Shown one piece after another: positions 47,681 to 59,723 of a DNA stretch of 64,000 bases. The stretch is from Ilyonectria destructans (Eukaryota; Ascomycota; Sordariomycetes; Hypocreales; Nectriaceae). Position numbers and translations under genes: made by a program. A model generated the notes under the pieces. The model saw only the letters and a list, made by a program, of their open reading frames with translations. It was not told the DNA's origin and made no database searches. Each line of letters begins with the position of its first letter. Position 1 is the stretch's first letter. Location of the stretch: contig JAHEWK010000001.1 in assembly GCA_020740775.1 (NCBI GenBank), positions 248,001 to 312,000 of the forward strand, in the 5' to 3' direction.

Positions 47681-49548
47681 TCATGACGAGACGCAAAACA
47701 TGGCTTCACTGACCTTTTCAACAGCCCTCGGATCAACTCCAGACGTTCTCAGTGCCTGCGCCAACCGGACAGCGAGCGACGCCGTAAAGGCATTCGTTTT
47801 CCCAACGTCGATCATCAAGTTTGTGAGAGCTGCGAGGTTCTCCTCACTTTGGCGGTTGCCCGATGCTAAAAAGTCGGTCAGGAAGAATGACGCCGCGATA
47901 TACGTGGCAAACGAAATTAGCGGGTTGCGGAAGCTCGTCGCGATATCTGTCACCAGTGCCACGATTGTCATGATTTTGACTGCTGAAACCGAGACCCTCT
48001 CATGGATCTGTGGCAGTGTACCCATGTCCATTTGTGACCTCGTCGTCGCCGCGCGGTGGATGCAGATCAAGGCGGTGTGCAACTGAAGATTGATGAAGAC
48101 GGCATCGGCGTCGTCCATGTTCTCAGGGCACTGCAGATGATAAGGTAGGGTTTCGAAGGCATTGGTGAGGCTGTTGTCAAGCTTTTGAAGTTGCTGCCAG
48201 ACATCTTTGTCGGCGTCGTCGTCGCTGCCCCTAGAGAAGTTGAAGCACTCGTTAAACAGGTGAACAGCCACCACCCTGCAAGCACTGGTGGAAAGTTCCC
48301 ACATGTCTTGTTCGAGGGCCTGCCTGAGGGTTATAGACGCCACCGGAATGTTATATAGGAACGCATCAGTGGAAGTTGGGAGCCTCGTTTGGATCTATTC
48401 GTGGCTGTCAGCATAAGTTGATGCCCAACTTCAGGTCCGGAGCTCACACTACGCGCATCCATCATTGTAGGCCAGCCACCTGTGCTGCTCGTGATTCGAT
48501 CAGTGCAGAATATAACCCAGAAGGTCTTCCTGCGTTCTTCCTCCTCGGTAAAGTCTGTTGCTGGCGGCAGCGTTAAACCAGCGGCATTCTTACCATCCAA
48601 CCTGTGGAGTCCGAGAATTTGGCCTAAACGAATGGCCCTGGCTATGCTCATGGACGCTCTGGAAAACCACAAATGCTGCGCCTCAAAATGACTAATGAGA
48701 ACCCAAGCTTGAACATGACGCAGAGAGATTTGTTGACTGTCGTTCTATTGGAATATTAATTCTGTTCTGTGAGAAGAAATGGCCCCGCCCTCTAGGCAGC
48801 GGACAGCCGTAAATAAAAAGAAAAGGCTCAATGCCCACCAACCTTCATCTCATCTGTCTGGATGTACTGGCGAGCACGTCCGTAGAAGGCGTCGGCCAAG
48901 TGTCTGCATGTATAAGATGCACTCGCCCCAGCCGCCAGGATAGCATACTGCAGACACATAGGTGGCTGCATATGTGCAGGCTTGTAGAGCGACGCGACGT
49001 ACCTCTCCCCATGGATCATGAAGGAGTCTGACTGCAACTTGGTGAAGTATATTGACGTACTAGCAGCTAACGTTAGTCTACGGCCCGTGTACATAATATA
49101 TACTGTTGTCACCTACAGTTCCTCCACTATATGTGGCGGTGGCAGTTGCTCGAACCGGCCAGTGTCGATGAGCTCTGTGTTGGAATACCCGGATTCGGGA
49201 GATGTGTTTTGAGTCTCCAACCTACCCTCCAGTTCCTCTGCCGGTCATATCAACAACCAAATACGAGACCAAAATCTGTCTAGCCCATTTTGACTTACGG
49301 ATCTTCGCTTTCAAGTTGCGCACTCCCGTTCTCGTGACAGGCATGACGGGGCGTTTCCGTGCAGATGGATAGTCGCAGTGCTCCCCTGCCTTGGCACAAC
49401 GCCCACAAATGGGCTGAGTTCTGTCGCATCTCAATTTCCGCGTCTTACATAGATAACATGAGAGCGGTGAGATTGCCAACGAGTCTGAGCCTGAGTCCGA
49501 GCCTGAAAGCGGCTGCGGTGATTGAGATAGATGTGACCCCTCAGACAT
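47681..49548 (-). CDS. Zn(II)2Cys6 transcription factor with fungal-specific middle domain
   Basis: Five exons, 49548-49299, 49237-49117, 49059-48843, 48744-48448 and 48394-47681, give 532 residues in one frame. The zinc cluster has Cys at 31, 34, 41, 48, 51 and 58 (C-x2-C-x6-C-x6-C-x2-C-x6-C), followed by a linker and a short coiled region (LKAKIQELEGRLE) expected to dimerise. The middle region carries the fungal_trans pattern (ARAIRLGQILGLHRLD, EEEERRKTFWVIFCTDR). It is a nuclear DNA-binding regulator, possibly of the adjacent esterase gene. The ATG at 49548 precedes a Ser-rich N-terminus; no better start is seen. Confidence 0.88.
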
Positions 49549-52161
49549 TGCTGGGGCTTACGACTGAGGGCCGTGCCCTCAAGTAATTCGAAATTTGGAA
49601 TACCGTTTGGTAGAGGGAAGTGGGCAGGAATTTGTCGAGCTTGCATTTATAAAATACTCCGCGACGACTGTCCGGATGGCACGATTCGCTTGGGAGTATA
49701 CCTGGAGGAACGAAGAGATGATCGACTGAACAAAAAGATGATTGATTAATCAAACCTATCTTAGGCAGATACCAATTGTCGCGCTGCGCCACAGTCATGC
49801 CTGCGGAATTTGTATTTCCCGACCCCAGTCATCATCGGAAAAGTCAAGTGTAGGGTAGGTGATTAGACCATAATAGATTTCCCAGTGATCTGCTAGATTC
49901 ACACGAACTTATTCGTGGTGATGAAAAAGAAATCGGTCTCGGGCATTAGGTTAAGGCTGGGATGAATCTAGTGAGTACTGGTAGAACTTGTCTTTGAGGA
50001 TCGAGGTAGGACTACTCTTAGTGATATTATAGAGTCTGTTATTACTTTAGTCAATGGTCTATGATAGTTCATTGAGTTGTGCCGCGCCCGGCTGCTACGG
50101 AAGTGTGACTCTGTCTTCAGCACTTAGGAGTCAAGGGATTTAATTCAATCAGGCAGGCCATGCTGTTGGCAGGGTACCAGTCAGGGAGGGGTGGGTTACA
50201 ATCTCATAAACCTCCGGGACATTGGATGTCAAGCTAGGTCAGCGGAAATTAACGTTGTAGAAGCTTTCGATGTCTAATCAAGTGAGCATCGCTCGAGTAC
50301 GACTTTTATCCCTCGCTGCTGCTGCTGCACCCGGGGCAATGGCGAGAGGCGGGGAGACGATGGAGCCGATCATGGTTAGAGCATGTTGCAGGCAGAGCAC
50401 GATTCTGAGCAGAATGGGCACGCGGCCATTCAAGCCGTAGAACGGAGGGATGATAATCCTTTTACTTTTAATTGAGGGGCCAGATATTATAGTCCTAGAT
50501 ATTGTTAGATGACGTGCAGGAAAGCGGCTGGGCTAGGCCATACATGGCTGTTGAACACATATTTATAGCCCGGTGAATAATCCAGGCATTTGTATTGGCA
50601 CACAGGGTCTTGATAAGATGCCGAGAGTCCATAAGCATGGGGTACCGTGACTTATCAGTAGGAGCGAAGTAGGCGATAGGGAGGGAGGGGACGATGAATC
50701 GCGGCCGCCCCGGGAATTAGTAGAATAGAAGAGAGCTATTGCTGTTATCGGGTAGATTCCGGTGTCGATCGAGGCACATATGTTATATGCAAGTTTCACG
50801 GCAGGTCTCAATTAGGCATTATCTTGGTCAACTCCTTTCCTAGGAGCAAAGTTTGAAGCCATCAACAAGAAGCGCCCAAGTCGTGCATGTTCAGAGCCGC
50901 TGACTTGTCGTGCACTTTCTGGAGAGCCACCCCACAGTCCGCAAGCAAGAGCAACGCTCAAATGGGCGGGGTAAACTGATCAAGGAAGCTTGGTTGAAAT
51001 GCGGCGAGTCTGCCGCATCTTCGATTCAGAGATACCGCTCAGAGGAAGTCTACAGTGGACACGGGGAGAAGTTGTCGAACATATATTGGCTGTCGAACCC
51101 TAACTGTGCAGGGAGAAGAGTAAACAACAGTTTCCAATCATCATCATCATTCTCTGCTCCTATGCTCCATGTTGGCGTTGACGTAGATGTGGTGGTAGAC
51201 GATGTACCTTCGATGCTCTCTGAAGCGTCCCAAATGAGAGACTGGATGTTGAAAGCTCAATCTCGCTTCCGTGATGATGATGATGATAATAATGAACAAT
51301 GCGATTCGCTCATGGTTGCGTAGGTTCTCTTTCGCCACGCGGCCGGGCCAAGTTTATTGAGTCTCCGCTGCAGAAAAGGAAATGAATTTCATGCTATTAA
51401 TAATGCTAGTAAAACTGGCGTCTGCCATATACTGCTTTAATACGCTCTTCTTTCTTTACTTCTTCAGCCAGTATCCAGAAGTTTAAGAAATAAAGAAAAA
51501 AGGCAAGGAATGTCAGTCAGCAGATCCAACAGAGATGAGATGACTGGAAAATCAATACAAAGTGTTGGAAGATGACCCTGTATTACGAAACCTCTGATAG
51601 ATTGATATTATAATCTTACTTAGAGGAGGTGTCAGAAAACCTCTCTCTGACCAGCCCCGTCCATCCGGGCCCAAGCAATCATCAACAACATCACCTCCCT
51701 TTAAACACTATTGCCCTGACCAAATTAACCCCACCGGATCCATCACAAAGCCTAACCAACCTAACAAATACGAGCTTGGGATCGCCACCTACTTGACTGT
51801 TAACTGGTCCGCCAAAACAATCCACCGGAGCCCCCGCCGGGATATGTGACTAGGATAACCCACCGGAGTAACCCACCGGACTCATTCCAGGCATAGGCCA
51901 TAGTAGTTGGAAATTACCTCTTTGGGTGAGGTTTGCCCACCGGAGACACTAAAATCGCACATGACGTTATCTGTCCTCCCCGCACCCCGCACTCATTTCC
52001 CCAGATTCAGCGGGTTTATTAGCCAGCATAATATATATATGTATTCAGTTCTTGGCAAGCCACACCTCAAGTTCCTACCAAGTCAACAAGGCTTTAGCAT
52101 TTTGTCATCTTTATTCGATCAACTTCATTCTTGTGCTTATACAAGCCCTCATCAGCCCATC
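49549..52161. other. Long intergenic region
   Basis: No intact gene is recognised. It contains small trinucleotide runs (TCA near 51138-51150 and GAT near 51271-51286) inside a plus-strand open frame (50910-51323) that is low complexity and probably not coding. The right end holds a cluster of CCACCGGA boxes upstream of the glycosidase gene. Confidence 0.5.
51731..51944. promoter_or_regulatory. Cluster of five CCACCGGA boxes upstream of the GH-A glycosidase
   Basis: Exact copies of CCACCGGA occur at 51731-51738, 51822-51829, 51860-51867, 51873-51880 and 51937-51944, all in the same orientation. They lie 218-431 bp before the ATG at 52162. Each contains a CGG triplet as used by Zn(II)2Cys6 regulators, so a repeated activator site is plausible. 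The bound factor is unknown. Confidence 0.5.
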
Positions 52162-53703
52162 ATGTTTCTGTCTCCATCTGCTCTTGTCTTGCTTTACCTA
52201 GCCCACACCGCTGCTGGTGCCGCCTTAAACAAACGCACCACAGTCGGGGGCACTGCTGTGGTTCATCTGGACAAGTCCTCAGGAAGCCCGCAGCAGCTTG
52301 CATCCGGAATTCTATATGGAATTCCTGATCAACAAAATCAAATTCCAGATGGGTATTACACTGGAATTAATTTCAAGTATAGCAGAGCTGGTGGAGCTCA
52401 AGTCTCCGGCCAAGGCTGGATAGGTTCACTTGCTGGCTACAAGGTGAATATCTACGTCGGAGCATCGTGGCTGTTTATCATCCTAATATCTTTATTTACT
52501 TAGACTCGGTTTCAATCCGCCCTGGATAATTATCAGACCACGAGAAAATACGGAGGAACATTCATTCTCTTGCCTCATGACATCTGGGGTGCTGACGGCA
52601 CGCAAGCTTCAACCGTAGCTTACCCTGGGGACAACGGGGATTGGTCCAACTATGACGCGTACCTCACCCAGCTCATCTCGGACATGAAGGCGAACAACAT
52701 GATTGACAATGTCGTCATTGACATCTGGAATGAGCCTGATGGAACGGCCTTCTGGAATCGACCGCAATCACAATACCTTGACCTCTGGGGAAGAACTTAT
52801 TACAGATTCAAGTGAGTTGTTCCAATATCATCATCCCCCCCCATATTTTACCTCGTGTACTACGCCTCCAATCTCCGATACTAATCTCGACCTCCCAGGC
52901 GAGATCTTCCTCAGTGCGCAACCTCAGGGCCTTCATATGCTGGTGCTCCAGCATTATCCAACAGCTGGTGGACTAACTGGGCGTCTTTCATTGCAAAGAA
53001 TGGAAGCATTCCAACTCAGTACAGCTGGCACATGGAAGGAGGTGGCGGCGACATGCAGTCATCAGTTTCGACCTACCAAACCATTCTAAACAACAATGGA
53101 CTAGCTACTAACCATGTTGTCAATATCAACGAGTACGGCGTTTGGTCAGAACAAGGCCCTGCTGGCAGTGCGTGGTGGATTGCTCAACTGGAACGCGTCA
53201 ACGCTTACGGTCTTCGTGGAAACTGGCTTTCTGGAAATGCCCTTCATGATTTTATGGCGGGCCTGCTGGGCAAACCGCATGCATCCGATTCCTCTTACAG
53301 CTACACAGCGGGTGGTTATTGGGCTACTGGATCCTGGCAAGTTTACCACTACTACGCGAAGAACATGACCGGCACTCGTGTGGCGACAGACCCAACCTCA
53401 GACCTCCGAGGCGAAGTCTACGCAGTTGTTGGCTCTGACAAGGTTCGTTTACTTGTCGGTTCTCGCGTGGCTACGGGAACCTTCAACATTGAGCTTTCAC
53501 AGCTCTCGGCTGTTGGACTTCCAACAAGCGGCACGCTCCAGATCCACACGTACGGTTTCCCGGGCTCTGACGACCACTATGCCGAGTTGGACGCGCCGAC
53601 TGACTTGGGAGTGTATGGACATCCGTATAGTGGCAACTCGGTGTCATTCCCCATCTACCAGAAGGATGTGTACACAGCTTATGCATTTGAGTTTTCTATT
53701 TGA
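52162..53703 (+). CDS. Secreted clan GH-A glycoside hydrolase (GH39-like)
   Basis: Three exons, 52162-52443, 52504-52811 and 52899-53703, give 464 residues. There is a signal peptide (about residues 1-20) followed by a Lys-Arg pair (LNKR) that could be a processing site. The catalytic TIM-barrel region contains DIWNEPDG with the likely acid/base Glu171 and NINEYGVW with the likely nucleophile Glu275, spaced as in clan GH-A enzymes, followed by a C-terminal beta domain. The pattern resembles fungal proteins annotated near GH39; the exact family and substrate are not certain. The enzyme probably attacks a plant or fungal wall polysaccharide. Its upstream region carries five CCACCGGA motifs. The gene looks intact. 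Confidence 0.85.
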
Positions 53704-55499
53704 CAGTGACATTTGTGAATTAGAAGAGGGAAGGGTGTGACCTATAGTCAAATTCATATTTGCAAATAGGTAGCTATATTCTTAGCGTACGCTTGAAATA
53801 GGATTACAATTGGCGTCTCAGGCTTCCAATCTTTTCAATCCGCCCAATATCATGAAGGTCGCCTGTCCGGTTTTCTCATTCCAGCAAGCCACTCAAAAGG
53901 CATCATTTGGCTCCAATAAGTTAAAAATCTTATCCAAGTTCGTTTCATGAATAATTAGCGGGTTTAACTGTCCCGTGACTGACAACAGACGGAGGTTCTT
54001 AACATATCGCAGCATAAAGAATGACTCCTTCTGATATCTAACTCCTCTGCTGGGTGACCCAGAGCTAGGCATTTCTAGCACACTACCGGATATTGACATG
54101 TCTCTATACAAGATGTCTTGGAAGGCACACCCGGAAACCTTTGCACACTGTGAGACACTCGACTTGCCAGCGAAACCGTCAGCTCTCTCAACTCGTATCC
54201 TACTATCAGCGCATCCATTCTTCCAATCTCTACTACACGTTCCGAATGCAAATAGTATTCTTTTGATTGTGCCCACAAGTCTGGTGTGGAAAGAGCAACC
54301 TCAGTCCTCTGATCATGCCCGGATAGGTGAGCCGATATACTTTCTCTTAGCTTACCGCAGTAACTTATTACATCGTAGTAGGCGCCTTGCGCATTGACTG
54401 GAGGGCAATGCTCTCCTTGTTACGAGTCAGGAATCAGCCCGATGTAGTATCGCGCATTATGCTCGGTTGACTCTCGGCTGATTTGGAAGCTTCCCCGGCT
54501 CTAGGATGCCTCAATCCTACCCTAGTCGGCGGCTTGCGCTACCGAAAGGTCTGTGCAATCTCCACGGCAGGCAACTGGCCCAGTTCGGCGGACTTTGCAC
54601 GATGTAAATTTGGATAAAGCTCAGGAAGCGGGACACAGCATTCGGCGGCTGTTCTATTTTTACTAATTAGGCCCCTGCTCGGCGACGTCGGTCAAATTTA
54701 TGCAAAGGTAGGAGGACTCAAAAAGATACATCCGCCGCACAATTTTAGTGTAAAGCTAATCGCTGGGTGTATATGTATCCTCTCACACATTCCGGAGGCA
54801 GAACTGCTATTTCTGCTCCAGTCTAGTCCTGCAGTCAGAGTAACCTGTTGTGAGGAGGGCCCTGCGCTTCCAACTTGCAATCTACAACACGAGAGGCTTC
54901 CACAACAGCCTGCAAAAACTGCTCATACACCAGCTTCAATGGCTTCCAACAGCCTTCGCAGCAGCCTTTGCAATATCTTCTGCAACAGTTTCTACAACAA
55001 CCTCGCGATAGCTTCTGGCTGTCTATAAAGAAGCTCAAATAACGTCAAGTTTCGCCTACAGGATCTTAATATCGCTTTTGACCGCAGCTACTGCGCCTGG
55101 TCAAATCCTTGGGTTAAATCTAACATTTCCTTGGCACCTATGCCTTTTTAGGCCCCCTGTTTGGCGTGGTACATCAAGAAAAGCCACATTCTAGGAGTTC
55201 ATGCAAGGACGGAGTGCTGCGTTATGCACGGAAATATAGGGCAAACGAGGAAACGCGTTGTCCGGATGTGACTTTTGCACAAAAAGACTTGTTCAATTTG
55301 ACCTGACCGGCGTCGCCGATCAGGACCTTGGGCCTTTGGTATTTGTAGATGGCGACAGGCTTCCCTTCTCTTTGTCCGTGCTTTGTTCGTAAATTGTGTC
55401 CCCGGATTAACAAGGCGAAACAACACAAGCCCATGGAATACACACTCATATGTGCTGTCGTATGCGCTCTAAAACCATTGTTGTGCCGCCATCCTCTTC
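53704..55499. other. Intergenic region
   Basis: No supported gene. A minus-strand frame at 53893-54276 (127 codons) shows no known motif. Around 54850-55030 a CAACAG/CTGCAA-rich stretch makes a Cys-rich minus-strand reading that I regard as low-complexity noise. Confidence 0.45.
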
Positions 55500-55965
55500 C
55501 TCGCAAGTCCGACGGCGATTATGGGCTACGGAAGACCGTTGTTCAGGCCAATGCCAAACATGAGGGTACCCAAAGGTGCGAGTAGGAGGAACGGGATGAT
55601 GCACCACAGCCGTATCTTGGGATCGCAGATGCAACCACGTCGACGGGAGAGCCAGACGACCCACAGATCGCTCATAGGACCTATAATCAGGACACCAATG
55701 GTGACATTAATCATCTTAGGCAGAGCTATAAGGCTGACCTGACTCGAATCGAAATTGTAGGGGGCTGGGTTAGAAAGGCGACAAGGTGGCAAACATGACG
55801 TCTCCCAAGCCGACCAAGATGCCGTTGAGGGCTGCAAAGATGATGGAATGGATAGTTGTGAGTAGAATGAGAGGCTGGTACTCTGTGCAGGATGTTAATG
55901 AGCATTAGGTCTGCCACGGTCTGCATCTTGGCCGACCAGATACTGAAGGCACACTGGAGCACAGT
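55500..55965 (-). pseudogene. Second MFS transporter relic
   Basis: Minus-strand pieces read IIFAALNGILVGLGDVMFAT, then after a frameshift PYNFDSSQVSLIALPKMINV, IGVLIIGPMSDLWVVWL and LLLAPLGTLMFGIGLNNGLP, followed by a TAG where a Trp is expected. This is the seventh to ninth helix region of fungal MFS transporters. Neither a complete N-half nor a C-terminus can be joined. The stop is a possible G-to-A change. Confidence 0.7.
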
Positions 55966-56678
55966 GTTACAGAGGTACAGTGGACGATGGTCAAATTTGA
56001 ATGCAAAGGGGATAAGCAGAAGAGAACAACCAAAGTGAATACGCCCTTAACCAGAAGAATAATTACATGGAAATATTATTACAACTTACCAACTTCAGCA
56101 ATAGCAGCGATCTAAAGGGATGACAATTTGGGTACAGACTGTGCCATTCAAGCTTTAACTTCCGCATACTATAAGATTAGAAAGTCCTCCTCTTATTGCC
56201 TCGTATTTCTACTGATACACCTTGAACAGATATTGGCAACCTGAGACTGTGAGAGGCGCCCCAATTTAGTGTACGACAAATGTGTTCTTCACTGTAACCC
56301 CTCTTTTCTTATTCCCTTAAAATTGTGTAAGCTTTTAAGCTGGTTATACCTATAATTGTGGGTGTGAAGCTGGTTCGCGTGAGTTTGCATGATATTTTGC
56401 TGTTGCTTTAGGTTATTAATGATTTCATGAAACCTGCTATTGAAGTCTACATGTAAAATTAGGGCTCCGACTTGTCTCAATTATCACGATTTAGGGCCAA
56501 GACAGACCAGCAGGTGTAACTTAGCGGGCCTTCTTATAAACGCGAACATGTCAGCTATGTTGAAAAAGAGTTCGATGGCAGTTTCACTAATATAACAGAA
56601 TAACTCTTCCTACCTTTCCTTTTTTGCATCTGCCTGGGTTTCAAGATCATTCGGTCCGGCAACATACTGATAACTAAA
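55966..56678. other. Intergenic region
   Basis: Nothing recognisable except the possible 5' extension of the MFS relic up to about 56090. Moderately AT-rich. Confidence 0.5.
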
Positions 56679-57925
56679 CTAGTGTAGCACCTTTGTCTCG
56701 GAGTTGGCTTCGCTCGGTTCATGATCCTCAGAGGTCGCAAAGATAATCTCCGTCTTGACCTGCTTATGTATACCACCCCACTGAGGGCCGTTCGGATAGG
56801 CTCCTTCGACTGAATCGTCATCGAGGCGGACGTGCCCTGTGCGGTTGGCCGTGATCAGAGTGGTCATCCTCACGTTTGTCTGTTCGTCATGAGTCTTGTG
56901 GCCGTATCGGGCTCCGCTCGAGGCCTCTTGGCCCCTTGAACCCTTGACGATGTGTCCCAAGAGTGCGGCCACATTCATCTCGATGTACAGCTTGAGGAGG
57001 TAGGTAAGTTGGTGGAATTGGACGTAGCTGCGTGCCAGTTAGCTCCGTTACGGCAGGGCTCAAGCAAGGCTCTTTCTTACACAACATGACTCGGGAGGAA
57101 CGTGGCTCCCATCAAGACGCAGTCTAGCGTCACGGAGATAAAAACCATGACGACGTTGAAGTGGAAGAGTCTGTTGTACTTTGTCAAACCGTAGGCGATC
57201 AGTCTTGAGCGGACAAGGTAGATGAAGTAGAGGTTGAGACCAAGATCGACGACCAAGAAGACGGCCTTTTCGGTTCGGTCCCAGACGACATTAATGTCGT
57301 CGTATAGTTTGGAAACCTGTAGCCGGGCCGGCACCCAGATGCAGAAGCCGCTCAGGTTAATGAGGCTCGCAATCAAGGCGACTCCCCATTTGATTCTGTT
57401 AATTCTGGTCTTGTTGATTAACAAGAGCGATATCCGGTTGATGATAATCTGCAAGATGAACTGAATCTGCATGCTCCAGAAGACGACTGGGAGAGAGCCA
57501 TGTTAGCATGTTAGATGTCCTTCCATCGCATGTGAGGGCCGCTGTCCAACGACTTACTGATGAAGAAAAAGACCCAGAAGCTGAATGGCGCAAACTCGTG
57601 TCAGCATACAATCCGGGAAACGAGTGCCGGTTCCTTTGGGCTGCGTCGAGAAAGGAAAGACTAACCTTGGCTGGATGATTCCTTTGAGCCAAATATAGGT
57701 GACAATGCCCATGCAGTTACATCCAATCCATTCAAGCCAGCACATGACAATGTACGCGCTGAAAAGCCTCCCCCTCTTGTATGCAGCAAAGGACTGTGAC
57801 GCGGCCTTGGAGGCGGTGAAAACGGCTGAACCTAAGCTGAAGCCGAAGATGATACTGGCGATGTTCATCTCGGTCGTTCCCGGGACCTCATCCTTGTACC
57901 ACGGAGGAATAAGGAAGCCAGTCAT
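56679..57925 (-). CDS. Seven-transmembrane integral membrane protein
   Basis: Four exons, 57925-57666, 57580-57558, 57486-57081 and 57027-56679, give 345 residues; exon 2 is only 23 nt. The frame is continuous and all introns are GT-AG. The start MTGFLIPPWYKDEVPGTTEM is followed by seven hydrophobic segments (examples: IASIIFGFSLGSAVF, FWVFFFIIVFWSM, FNVVMVFISVTLDCVLMGA) and a polar C-terminal tail. This matches a large ascomycete family of uncharacterised 7-TM proteins related to PTH11-like receptors. A role in sensing or signalling is inferred only from topology. The ATG at 57925 is the first in frame; the upstream extension lacks an ATG. Confidence 0.82.
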
Positions 57926-59723
57926 GTTATCAGTGCAGTGTTGAGCGAGGGTGGAAAGAAGATTCAATGAATGCTATCGAGACTAAGATGCTGCCTGGGA
58001 CAAAGACGGAGTGAAACTGCATGGAACACGCCTGTATATACCTGCGCGATAACCCTGGTAGGGGCCTTCCCCGGAGTAGCAAGCCGTCTCAGCATCCATT
58101 CGGATTTAGCGCCGTGGGTGATTGACGCCAAGCGCGCCGTTGGTGATGAACGCCAAGGGTACCGAGCCGTGGCGTGAACATTCGTGCTATCCAAGCCGCA
58201 CCGGCTCTTCTAATAAGAAAGTCGGGTGACTTCTGGCATCCTCACTTGTGAAAAGGGACTCTAGACCGTGGTGGAATGTGAGGATTCCCTGTCGCCACAC
58301 GACGATCAGCTGTGCTCAAGCCTACGGCCGAAACGCTAGCATTGCGACTCTCCCCAGAGAATAATGATCGACGCGTCTAGCGGCCGCGGAATGTCCAGCC
58401 CGCCCCGTGCCCCGTGCTGGTGGCGCATCTTTGAACGGTACCTTGGGTACGCTGCAGGTTGACAGGGGCAAAAGGTTCAAGGTTGGGCACCGATGGCGAC
58501 TCTTGCTCCTCCTTTTAGTACTAACGCCGGCGTTGATAGATTGAGGGTTTCGCAATGCCGCTACGGCAAAAGGGAATGATCACTCCTCTTGCCGGTAGCG
58601 TTATTGTGGTCCATATCTCCGTCTGACAGAGGGGTTGGTAACTTGGTATGAAGATGCAGTTACGATAAAGGGGGAGCGTCGCAGGAGCGCGGAGCTTGGC
58701 GGGAGATGACACATTTAGCTTGTTATCTCTGCAGCGGCTTGAAGAGTTCACTCCAGCATAAAATCCAGAACTAAAAGTGAAGGTCTGCGATGTGTCAAAT
58801 ACGCTATGTGGATATATTCAATGGCTCAACGAATTGACATTGACTTTGTATGAAACTGCATATCGTTCCATTGCATTTGATGTTATTCCTTAGCCATCAT
58901 CCCAAAACACTGCCCCATATATCATGAGGTGGTGAAGTCTTATTAGACTCCTCATGATGCGTTCGCGACATGCCAGCCTTAGGAGCAGGATCGATATCGT
59001 AGAATTGTATGCCTGATCAGTGCATGGATAGCCAAGAGCACCCTAACTCACGCAGTCTTCTCCCTCGGCTCTTGTGTAATCTTTCGGCGTTGATAATTGA
59101 CGGCCTCTCCTAGTAAAGGAGGACACCTGCAAGAGCACAATTATTTGTGCAGTCTAATTGGCGTTGGTGTATTTCGAAGCCCCCATCGCTCATATTCGAT
59201 ACCTCATCGATGACGAGTAGGTCTTGTCCTGGAAGTCTATTTGCAATTGAGCTTGGATTAATCTCTCCGTCTGTGTCATCAGGTGCATACCGTCGAAATC
59301 TTTAGCCATATTCGTGCCTGCCTCATGATCTTTTGAAAACCCGCAAACAGAGTGAATTATGATACCGTTAATCCATGCTGGTGTAGTACTTGAAAACGCC
59401 GTTATTGGTAGACGGTTAGAAAGACCCTTTGACGCAAAGTGCTCGACGAGTGCCTTAGTGGCCCGTGTATTGGTGGTTCCGCCCTCTCGACCGACAAACT
59501 GGCAGAGCTGAGCGACGTCGCCTTTCTCGCTGCGCTGTATCAGATCGAGCTAGCGAGCTTTCCTTGACAAATATTATCCTCTTGGGTAGGGTGGTATCAT
59601 TGTATTGTTGGTCATGGTCCTACAGACACACCTTGATCGCCATCGCGACAGACGAATACAATCAGTCACTCGTAAGGCTCAAGGTGTTTGAAACCAAGTT
59701 CAGTCTGAGTATGTTGGATACTC
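57926..59723. other. Intergenic region
   Basis: No gene recognised. A short direct repeat (GGTGATTGACGCCAAG and GGTGATGAACGCCAAG) lies at about 58117-58158. A plus-strand frame at 59465-59824 has no domain. Confidence 0.5.

Noticed and set aside
50910..51323. 137-codon plus-strand frame with Ser and Asp runs
   Set aside because: The runs are trinucleotide repeats and the rest lacks conserved features.
54835..55038. Cys-rich small protein (effector-like) on the minus strand
   Set aside because: The Cys residues come from a CAACAG/CTGCAA-type low-complexity stretch; there is no signal peptide.
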